Positions 1-5,899 of a stretch of DNA of 12,284 nt are shown here, piece after piece (the stretch's first letter is position 1; each line of letters opens with the position of its first letter). Below the pieces are notes generated by a model. The model searched no databases and was not told the DNA's origin. It worked only from the letters and a program-made list of their open reading frames with translations. The DNA comes from Thermodesulfobacteriaceae bacterium (lineage in GTDB: Bacteria; Desulfobacterota; Dissulfuribacteria; Dissulfuribacterales; UBA3076). The translations under genes were made by a program, and so were the position numbers. The stretch spans positions 1 to 12,284 of the forward strand of contig DTYO01000192.1 in assembly GCA_012961845.1 (NCBI GenBank), read 5' to 3'.

Positions 1-3
1 CGT

Positions 4-86
4 GATGGCCGGTTGCGGAGCATCGGCCATCATGCGGATGGCAATTCGCGGGCTCCGATGGCGCGGCGCGAAGCGTCTGCGCCATC
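4..86. repeat. Two GC-rich inverted repeats with similar arms (REP-like)
   Basis: Two dyads lie close together. GATGGCCG at 4-11 pairs with CGGCCATC at 24-31, extendable by one T-A pair to 3-11/24-32. GATGGCGC at 57-64 pairs with GCGCCATC at 79-86. Both share the GATGGC/GCCATC outer arm, and a third GATGGC half-site lies at 37-42. The stretch is clearly richer in GC than the genes that follow. The pattern resembles repetitive extragenic palindromes, but it could also be the 3' end of an upstream gene, since frame 1 is open from 1 to a TGA at 133-135. Confidence 0.4.
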
Positions 87-204
87 ATTCAGATTATCGG
101 ACAGCCACCTGCATCGACTTTTCAGGATACGTTGACCTCGAAAAACTTCCCCATTTTCCAACTGTTACTAGGTATTCTATTCATTTCATCAGGAGTACAT
201 AAAC

Positions 205-978
205 ATGACCGATCTTCTTTTTAAAACAGTTGTTGTTACAATCCTTCTTTCTCTGTCCGTCTGGCCCGGAACAGGCCATACACAGGAATGCCCATCTATC
301 GAAGCTGCCCGAAAGGCGATCAGTAAACGCAATGTCAAGGTCATCGGCGTCACCCCGGGCCCGGTACCCGGTCTGTGCCAGGTCCATATCAAACATCAGG
401 ATATCAGTCGGGTTCTTTATATTGACAAAGCCGGTGAACATCTTATTGCAGGCAACATCTACAGGATTTCGAACGGCACCAATCTGACCGGTGAAGCCGT
501 GGCTGATCTCAACCGTTTCACGGAAGAAGAGCTGGAAAGGCTTGAAAAGCTTGTGGCGTTTACCATCGGGACTGGAAAAAAGACATTATTCATTGCTACA
601 GATCCCCAGTGCGGATACTGCACGATGGCAGAAGAAATCCTGGAATCCATGGCCGAATCCGGACAGATAAAGGTCAAATTCCTCATGTTCCCACTGGCAT
701 TTCACAAAGGGGCCAGGGAAGAATGCATTTCCCTCGTGTGCGACAAGAAGGGACTGGAAGGTCTCAGAGAGAATTACATCTCTGAAAACCAGTGCCGGGA
801 AGGTATCAGCAAGGTAGATGAAACCATTGCTTTCCTGAAGAAAAAAGGGATCTCAGGGACACCGGCATACATATTCGACGACGGCCTGACCATTTCAGGG
901 GTCATGACCAGGGAAGCTCTCGTCAAAAAGCTGGGACTCGCCGCCGGCAGTGAATCCGAACAGGAATCGTCAAAATAA
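205..978 (+). CDS. dsbC: Periplasmic DsbC/DsbG-family thiol-disulfide interchange protein
   Basis: This 257-residue protein is probably an exported thioredoxin-fold disulfide isomerase or reductase that repairs disulfides in secreted proteins. Residues 1-26 form a signal peptide: a short charged start, a hydrophobic core at 8-20, and a likely cut near GHTQ. Residues 27-100 resemble the DsbC N-terminal dimerisation domain, including GLCQV, LYIDKAGEHLIAGNIY. The catalytic domain carries the redox motif CGYC at 136-139 within DPQCGYC, and the cis-proline loop GTPA at 218-221 followed by YIFDDG. Further cysteines at 174, 179 and 197 could form a structural disulfide as in E. coli DsbC. An AGGAG at about 190-195 supports the ATG start. 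The 3' end overlaps the following membrane-protein gene by 29 bp, so the two are probably co-transcribed. No DsbD-like reducing partner is visible nearby. The family call is firm; isomerase versus another redox role is inferred. Confidence 0.87.
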   Translation: MTDLLFKTVVVTILLSLSVWPGTGHTQECPSIEAARKAISKRNVKVIGVTPGPVPGLCQVHIKHQDISRVLYIDKAGEHLIAGNIYRISNGTNLTGEAVADLNRFTEEELERLEKLVAFTIGTGKKTLFIATDPQCGYCTMAEEILESMAESGQIKVKFLMFPLAFHKGAREECISLVCDKKGLEGLRENYISENQCREGISKVDETIAFLKKKGISGTPAYIFDDGLTISGVMTREALVKKLGLAAGSESEQESSK

Positions 979-1918
979 GACTGGATTCATTCCGTTTTAT
1001 ACCCTGTGGGCCCTGGGGGCCTTGGCTGCAGCGGAAGTCTTTCTCCTGGCGAACTATCGTCTGGCCAAAGATTATTTTTATCTTCTGGCCTGGTGGCCCT
1101 ATATTGTCCTTGCAGACGGGCTGACTTACGGCAGGTGCGGCTGGTCGTTCATCAGGAACAGAGCTTCCGTTTTTCTCACACTCCTCCCGTGGTCGGTTAC
1201 CTTCTGGCTGATATTCGAACTCTTCAATATCAGACTCGGCAATTGGCATTATGTGGAACTTGAACCTGAACGCCTGATCAGGTGGCCCGGATACGCACTG
1301 GCCTTTGCCACGGTACTTCCCGGAATCTTCATAACATACTGCCTGTGCAGGTCTTTAAAACTCTTTTCAGATGTTCGGACCAGCAGTTTCAGGATAAACG
1401 GCAGCCTTGAAATACTGTGTATGGGGACGGGGGTCGTCTTTCTCCTGCTGCCGCTGTTATGGCCCAGGTATTTTTTCCCCCTTGTCTGGGGCGGATTTGC
1501 CCTTCTGCTTGATCCTGTCAACCGCAGAGCGGGGAGTCCAAGCCTGCTGAAAGATCTCTCCACAGGAAGGCCGGGGCGGATCATGCTCCTTCTGACTGCC
1601 GGAATGATATGTGGATTTCTGTGGGAATTCTGGAACTTCTGGGCCACAGCAAAATGGATCTATACTGTACCGTTCGTCGGAGGCATAAAACTCTTTGAAA
1701 TGCCAGTCCTGGGCTTTCTGGGATTCCCGCCCTTCGCCCTAGAGTGTTATGTAATGTACAATTTTGCATCGTGTCTGGGGCTGGCCGTTCCATGGGAAAG
1801 GGAACTCAGGCCTGTGCCTGTGAACCGGTTCATGATCCTTGCAGTGTTTCTAAATATTCCATTCTGGATCTTTGTCTTTCGGCTCATAGACAGACACACT
1901 GTACTGTCTTTTCGATAA
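950..1918 (+). CDS. Polytopic membrane protein with internal duplication, possibly distant lycopene-cyclase-domain relative
   Basis: I do not recognise this 322-residue protein with certainty. It is very hydrophobic and rich in Trp, Phe and Leu. Eight or nine membrane segments are likely, near residues 16-35, 42-60, 74-94, 114-134, 153-171, 174-190, 209-229, 250-275 and 294-312. The two halves look duplicated. Y42-F43 through W48 to D56 and S66 align with Y174-F175 through W180 to D188 and S198, a constant offset of 132. The E-L-F-N...W-x-Y block at 90-101 matches E-F-W-N...W-x-Y at 226-238. The second repeat continues into a GIKLFEMP segment that recalls the lycopene-cyclase membrane domain, but without its acidic PxEE residues. 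The start is a GTG inside the end of the dsbC gene; I see no ATG near it in frame and no strong ribosome site, so translation may be coupled. Its role is unknown; co-expression with the disulfide protein is the only functional hint. Confidence 0.72.
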   Translation: MNPNRNRQNKTGFIPFYTLWALGALAAAEVFLLANYRLAKDYFYLLAWWPYIVLADGLTYGRCGWSFIRNRASVFLTLLPWSVTFWLIFELFNIRLGNWHYVELEPERLIRWPGYALAFATVLPGIFITYCLCRSLKLFSDVRTSSFRINGSLEILCMGTGVVFLLLPLLWPRYFFPLVWGGFALLLDPVNRRAGSPSLLKDLSTGRPGRIMLLLTAGMICGFLWEFWNFWATAKWIYTVPFVGGIKLFEMPVLGFLGFPPFALECYVMYNFASCLGLAVPWERELRPVPVNRFMILAVFLNIPFWIFVFRLIDRHTVLSFR

Positions 1919-1922
1919 GACA

Positions 1923-1950
1923 TTGACTGCATGCCTTCACAGGTTATATT
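1923..1950 (+). promoter_or_regulatory. Sigma70-like promoter for the purV group
   Basis: TTGACT at 1923-1928 is separated by 16 bp from TATATT at 1945-1950. Both boxes are close to the sigma70 consensus. Transcription would start near 1957, giving a leader of about 57 nt before the next gene. The promoter begins just 4 bp after the membrane-protein stop, which marks a boundary between two transcription units. No U-tract terminator is visible between them. Confidence 0.6.
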
Positions 1951-1996
1951 TACCTGACCACCAAATTTGGCATCAGAGTCCGTTTCAGCACAAAAT

Positions 1997-2006
1997 GAGG
2001 GAGGAG
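1997..2006 (+). promoter_or_regulatory. Strong ribosome binding site of purV
   Basis: The purine-rich run GAGGGAGGAG ends 7 nt before the ATG at 2014. It is one of the strongest Shine-Dalgarno matches in the window and fixes the start of the AICAR transformylase. Confidence 0.75.
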
Positions 2007-2013
2007 TCCGTCA

Positions 2014-3306
2014 ATGAAAGACCTTAAGAAAATGTATAAAACCATACATGGGGATCAGTTCCCCTTGAGCTTTACCATTTCGTTCGGTGACCAGCAGCTT
2101 GTCTACACGAAACGCACCTGGAAGATCAAGAACGAGGGCACAGGCGAACTGGAAGAAAAAGGACTGCGCTACGGCGAGAACCCCGGACAGGAAGCGGCCC
2201 TCTATGAACTCACGAACGGAAATCTTGTTCTGGGAGACTGCGCCTATATAGAAGCCGGAAACGGCCTCGTAAGTTCCATAACCGAAGCAGACATGATTCA
2301 GGCGGGGAAGCACCCCGGCAAAACAAATCTCACCGACATAGACAATTCCCTCAACATCATGAAATTCCTGATGAAACGGCCCGTTGCTGTTATCGTCAAG
2401 CACAACAATCCATGTGGTGTGGCATATGGCGACACACTGGAACAGGCCTTTACACAGGCACTCAGGGCGGACAGGGTCGCGGCATTCGGCGGCTGCGTGG
2501 CCCTGAACAGGCCAATGGACAAATCCACTGCAGAGGCGATCGCTGGCCAGTACGTGGAGGTGGTATGCGCTCCTGAATATGAGGAAGGTACAGTGGATAT
2601 CCTAGCGGCCAGAAAAAATCTCCGCATCATCAGGATAAGAAAAATAGATCAGCTTGAAAGCTACTGGGACAGAAGATTTCTGGACTTCAAGAGTCTGATC
2701 GACGGAGGAATCATCGTACAGCAGTCACCTGTCAATATCATCCGCACCAGGGATGATCTGAAACCGGCCAGATGCGAATACCAGGGGAAATTATACGAGA
2801 TAGAAAGGGAACCTGATGATCGGGAATACGAAGACATGCTTTTCGGCTGGTCAGTGGAACAGGGTCTCACTTCAAACTCTGTTATTTATGTCAAGAACGG
2901 AGTCACCGTCGGGATAGGCACTGGTGAGCAGGATCGGGTAGGCGTTGCAGAGATTGCTGTTTACAAGGCCTACACCAAGTATGCCGACATCCTCTGCTAC
3001 GACATGCACGGGATCCCGTATAAGAACCTGGAACTGCTCATCCGCATGGGGGAAAGAAACCCGGGCGAAAAGGAGGAAATCGACAGGCAGGTAAAGGCCG
3101 ACCATGGAGGGCTGACAGGCGCCATAATGGTATCCGATGCCTTTTTCCCTTTCAGGGACGGCGTAGATGTAGGCATAAGGGAAGGAATATCGGCCATAGT
3201 GCATCCCGGAGGTTCTCTGAGAGACTGGGAATCCATTCAGGCGTGCAACGAGGCTGATCCCAAGGTGGCCATGGCGTATACAGGACAGAGAGCCTTCAAG
3301 CATTAA
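2014..3306 (+). CDS. purV: Stand-alone AICAR transformylase (IMP cyclohydrolase domain absent)
   Basis: This 430-residue enzyme should transfer a formyl group from 10-formyltetrahydrofolate to AICAR, giving FAICAR, the penultimate step of purine synthesis in the cytoplasm. Family signatures run throughout: LRYGENPGQ at 51-59, KHNNPCGVA at 129-137 (catalytic Lys-His pair), AAFGGCVALNRP at 156-167, GIGTGEQDRVGVAEIA at 300-315, SDAFFPFRDGVD at 374-385, HPGGSLRD at 397-404, and the C-terminal TGQRAFKH. A bifunctional PurH would have an N-terminal MGS-like IMP cyclohydrolase domain of about 200 residues. Here only about 50 unrelated residues precede LRYGENP, so cyclisation to IMP must be done by a separate protein. 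From memory this arrangement and sequence style match Desulfovibrio-like bacteria. It is probably the first gene of a three-gene unit under the promoter at 1923-1950. The symbol purV denotes transformylase-only forms; some annotations use purH. Confidence 0.93.
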   Translation: MKDLKKMYKTIHGDQFPLSFTISFGDQQLVYTKRTWKIKNEGTGELEEKGLRYGENPGQEAALYELTNGNLVLGDCAYIEAGNGLVSSITEADMIQAGKHPGKTNLTDIDNSLNIMKFLMKRPVAVIVKHNNPCGVAYGDTLEQAFTQALRADRVAAFGGCVALNRPMDKSTAEAIAGQYVEVVCAPEYEEGTVDILAARKNLRIIRIRKIDQLESYWDRRFLDFKSLIDGGIIVQQSPVNIIRTRDDLKPARCEYQGKLYEIEREPDDREYEDMLFGWSVEQGLTSNSVIYVKNGVTVGIGTGEQDRVGVAEIAVYKAYTKYADILCYDMHGIPYKNLELLIRMGERNPGEKEEIDRQVKADHGGLTGAIMVSDAFFPFRDGVDVGIREGISAIVHPGGSLRDWESIQACNEADPKVAMAYTGQRAFKH

Positions 3307-3354
3307 ACCCGGACAATTCGGCCGGCAAGTCTGCCGAACCGGTTACGTTTAGAG

Positions 3355-3747
3355 ATGACTGAACTGAGATCTATTGAAAAAATAGAGCTTTCCAACGGAC
3401 TCCAGGTTGAATTCCTGGACGGCTCCCGCCTAGTTGCAGGAGACAGGTGGCTTGTCAAAATCGTTGCCAGGATCCCCATTGAAGTCACCGAAGAGAACTT
3501 CAGGGCTGTTGCCGGCGACGGCGCCCTTTACGGAGAGTTCATCCGGGAGCGGGGTTCGCCTGTACTCTTTACACTGGAGAAGGAACGGAATTTCATCGAT
3601 GAAAAGGAAAAGAACTCTATTCTGGAGACACTAATCCGGGAACTCAAGCAGTATGCCCTGCCCTACATGGGACATCCGGCCTTTGCCAGGGGGCACCTGA
3701 AAAGAATTGTGCAGGAATTTGAAGAGAAAAGACGATGGTGGAAATGA
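3355..3747 (+). CDS. Conserved-looking hypothetical protein, 130 residues
   Basis: I do not recognise this soluble, charged protein. It lacks a signal peptide, membrane segments and cysteines. Residues 7-45 look like a beta-rich domain (alternating hydrophobic strands around LQVEFLDGSRLVAGDRWLV), and residues 80-130 are probably helical and highly charged, ending in EEKRRWWK. The region VLFTLEKERNFIDEKEKN may be a linker between the two. The gene follows the AICAR transformylase after 48 nt and overlaps the hydrolase start downstream, which argues that it is real and translated as part of the same unit. The region before the ATG has no good Shine-Dalgarno match, only AGAG next to the start. 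Codon use is like its neighbours. No function is suggested. Confidence 0.75.
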   Translation: MTELRSIEKIELSNGLQVEFLDGSRLVAGDRWLVKIVARIPIEVTEENFRAVAGDGALYGEFIRERGSPVLFTLEKERNFIDEKEKNSILETLIRELKQYALPYMGHPAFARGHLKRIVQEFEEKRRWWK

Positions 3748-4601
3748 ACAAGACCGGAATCCTTGACCGGCCCGATATAATAGAGCTCCTTTTCGATTCA
3801 TCACCGGTATCTGCACACACAGGTGCCCAAACCGCCTGTCCGGAGGCCGTGCAGGATTCAGTGCTGGATTTCTACTCCCATGACAGCACCAGGCTGTGCG
3901 CCCACATTTTCCCCGGTAGGCCCGAGGAACCCCATATTCTGTTTTTTCCGGCGGAATATGACGACAGGCAGTCCCTGACAGGCCTTGCTATAGGTCTGAG
4001 ACAATATGGTTTCACTCTGATTTATGTAGATTATCGCGGATGTGGAAACAGTTCCGGCAAGCCTGCCGTCAGTTCCCTAGCTGAAGATTCGGAGGCATTT
4101 TTCCAGGCAGTCAAAAACTGGTGCTCATCTGAAAATAGGTCGGGTCCTTTACTGGTAATGGGCAGGTCCATTGGTACAGCCGCAGCTCTCGACCTAGCAG
4201 CCAGGCACTGCGAGAAAACACTGGCACTGATCCTGGAAAGCGCCTTTGACCGGACAGATGACTTTCTCGCAGGGAAAGGGCTGCCCCAGGGGTTTTCGTC
4301 TGAAGACGATCCTTTCGATAACCGATCGAAAATGGAGCAATATACAAAACCGGTTCTGTTCCTCCACAGCCATGCGGACCAAGTTGTCAACCTGAACCAG
4401 ATAGAATGGCTCGTGGCTGAAAGCAGGTCAAAGGCCACCCAGCTGCAGATAGTCCCGAGCAGCAGCAGAGAGGACCTGCAGGAAATAGGCGGCGAGCTCT
4501 ATCACAAGATAATCAGGGACTTTATCAACCTTCGCCTGGGTAGAAGGCCGCCCAGAAAAAAAAGCAGGCGGTTACAGGGCACAGCATCTACTGAGTCGTA
4601 A
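3735..4601 (+). CDS. Alpha/beta hydrolase-fold protein lacking the usual catalytic His
   Basis: This 288-residue protein resembles BEM46/ABHD13-like serine hydrolases. Landmarks in order are a strand-rich start at 43-72, the VDYRGCGNSSGKP loop at 98-110, the nucleophile elbow GRSIG with Ser145, the ESAFD turn at 168-172, and the acid region HSHADQVV with Asp215. In this family the catalytic histidine normally lies in a GxGHNDL-like segment before an 'xxxGGxxY' stretch. Here that segment reads SSSREDLQEIGGELY, with Arg245 where the His is expected. The enzyme may be inactive or use another residue. About 45 N-terminal residues precede the fold and a basic tail (RRPPRKKSRR) ends it; there is no signal peptide. 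The start overlaps the previous gene by 13 bp. An alternative ATG at 3744 would form a 4-bp ATGA overlap. Substrate unknown. Confidence 0.82.
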   Translation: MVEMNKTGILDRPDIIELLFDSSPVSAHTGAQTACPEAVQDSVLDFYSHDSTRLCAHIFPGRPEEPHILFFPAEYDDRQSLTGLAIGLRQYGFTLIYVDYRGCGNSSGKPAVSSLAEDSEAFFQAVKNWCSSENRSGPLLVMGRSIGTAAALDLAARHCEKTLALILESAFDRTDDFLAGKGLPQGFSSEDDPFDNRSKMEQYTKPVLFLHSHADQVVNLNQIEWLVAESRSKATQLQIVPSSSREDLQEIGGELYHKIIRDFINLRLGRRPPRKKSRRLQGTASTES

Positions 4602-4606
4602 CTCAG
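4591..4606. other. Perfect hairpin spanning two convergent stop codons
   Basis: CTGAGT at 4591-4596 and ACTCAG at 4601-4606 form a perfect 6-bp stem with a CGTA loop. The stop of the hydrolase (TAA, 4599-4601) and the stop of amrS on the other strand (4603-4605) both fall inside it. Neither strand has a U-tract afterwards, so it is not a classical intrinsic terminator. It could still slow polymerase or protect both transcript 3' ends. Confidence 0.4.
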
Positions 4607-5622
4607 CCCCACACACCTTCTATGGTTTCGCCGCACTTGGCGCATTTGCCGTCTTTCAGCAGATTTCTGCTGATACCAAACCCCAGTCTGCTGATCAGCT
4701 CGCTCCCGCATGCGGGGCAGTATGTATTCTCACCGCCCTCACCCGACACGTTGCCTTCATAGACGAATCTCAAGCCTTCCTCCAAGCCTATGTCCCTGGC
4801 CCTCCGAAGCGAAGACACCGGAGTCCGTGGCCTGTCCTGCATCTTATACGTGGGATAGAAGGCGGTTACGTGCCACGGAATAGACCTGTCCACACCCTTT
4901 ATGAACTGTGCTAGATGCCTCAGCTCCTCCGGCGAATCGTTCCATCCCGGAATTATCAGGGTGGTAACCTCGACCCAGACTCCCAGCTCTTGCATGAGCC
5001 TTATGTTGTCCTTGACCGGCTGCAGCTTTGCCCTGCAGACCTCCCGGTAAAATTTATCTGTGAATGCCTTCAGGTCTATATTTATGCCGTCCAGGACGCC
5101 GGACAGGTGTCTGGTGACCTCAGGACTCATGTATCCATTGCTCACGAACACGTTCCTCAAGCCCTGTTCCTTGGCCAGTACCGCACAGTCATATGCAAAT
5201 TCATAGAAGATCGTGGGTTCCACATATGTATAACTGATACTCCTGGCCCCGGAAACCAGAGCGGCATTCACCACCTCCTCCGGAGTGCGCTCTTCTCCGA
5301 CAACTTCACCTTTGTGCAGGTGTGGATACTGCGAAATCTGCCAGTTCTGACAGTGCAGACACTTGAAATTGCATCCAACGGTTGCGATTGAATAGGAGGT
5401 CGTGCCGGGCAGAAAATTGAAAAGAGGCTTTTTTTCTATGGGATCAATGTTTTCCGATATCAGCCTTCCGTACACAAGACTGTACAGTTTCCCATCCCTG
5501 TTTTCCCGAACTCCGCAGATCCCCCTTCTTCCGGGCTTTATCCGGCAGTGGTGATTACATAGCTCACATACGACCTTACCGTCTTCTCCAGCCGAATAAA
5601 AAAGGGCTTCTTTTTCTTTCAT
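4603..5622 (-). CDS. amrS: AmmeMemoRadiSam system radical SAM enzyme
   Basis: This 339-residue radical SAM protein belongs to the pyruvate formate-lyase activase-like AmrS family. The 4Fe-4S/SAM motif is CNFKCLHC (Cys84, Cys88, Cys91). An N-terminal Cys-rich patch, CELCNHHC at 19-26 plus Cys36, and the segment SYTYVEPTIFYEF at 130-142 are typical of the family. The C-terminus has a small zinc-ribbon-like pair, CPAC at 302-305 and CAKC at 327-330. Length fits the family. An AGGAGG at 5631-5636, 8 nt upstream, supports the start. In many prokaryotes the gene is linked to, or co-occurs with, MEMO1-like and AMMECR1-like genes. Neither is in this window, so it stands alone here. The in vivo reaction is not established as far as I know. 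The gene converges with the hydrolase gene and lies downstream of xth, 271 bp away, probably with its own promoter. Confidence 0.9.
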   Translation of the reverse strand: MKEKEALFYSAGEDGKVVCELCNHHCRIKPGRRGICGVRENRDGKLYSLVYGRLISENIDPIEKKPLFNFLPGTTSYSIATVGCNFKCLHCQNWQISQYPHLHKGEVVGEERTPEEVVNAALVSGARSISYTYVEPTIFYEFAYDCAVLAKEQGLRNVFVSNGYMSPEVTRHLSGVLDGINIDLKAFTDKFYREVCRAKLQPVKDNIRLMQELGVWVEVTTLIIPGWNDSPEELRHLAQFIKGVDRSIPWHVTAFYPTYKMQDRPRTPVSSLRRARDIGLEEGLRFVYEGNVSGEGGENTYCPACGSELISRLGFGISRNLLKDGKCAKCGETIEGVWG

Positions 5623-5849
5623 GCCTTGTTCCTCCTGTCTTCCTGTTTCTGCTCAAATGAAACTGCGTCTGCTCGGACATCCCAGCTACAGGGAATATGG
5701 CTTCATTCCCGTCCCCCTGTATATTCGGAGCCATTTGGGCAGACACAAGACTGCAGATCAAATCTGGCAACAAAAACCAAGTAGCACAACACAAAAAAGA
5801 CAAACTTCAATGTCACATGTGAACAGTCAAAAATGTCTTCCTGTTTCAA

Positions 5850-5899
5850 GGATAAGCCCACAAGCTTGAAGGAACAAGCTCTTTTCAGGGGATTTATCC
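5850..5899 (-). terminator. Nested dyad at the end of xth, possible weak terminator
   Basis: An inner hairpin pairs AGCTTG (5863-5868) with CAAGCT (5875-5880) around a 6-nt loop. An outer pair, GGATAA (5850-5855) with TTATCC (5894-5899), encloses it and includes the xth stop codon. Together they could fold into an interrupted stem at the 3' end of the xth transcript. There is no U-tract on the minus strand; a short CTTTT follows the inner hairpin on the plus strand, where no gene ends. The terminator role is inferred. Confidence 0.3.

Noticed and set aside
132..178. TTGACC and TATTCT as a promoter for dsbC
   Set aside because: The two boxes are about 35 bp apart, and no suitable partner box exists for either at normal spacing.
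2..202. Open frame of 66 codons at the left edge
   Set aside because: It starts in the dyad-rich patch, has no ribosome site and no recognisable protein features, and ends just before the dsbC start.
3317..3338. Hairpin TTCGGC/GCCGAA after purV as a terminator
   Set aside because: The stem is 6 bp with a 10-nt loop and competing pairings. No U-run follows, and the next gene starts 16 nt later in what looks like the same operon.
4915..5391. 158-codon open frame on the plus strand inside amrS
   Set aside because: It is entirely antisense to a well-supported radical SAM gene, and its translation has no family features.
5621..5869. 82-codon plus-strand open frame in the amrS-xth gap
   Set aside because: It begins at the amrS start region with no ribosome site, has low-complexity composition, and crosses the likely amrS promoter region.
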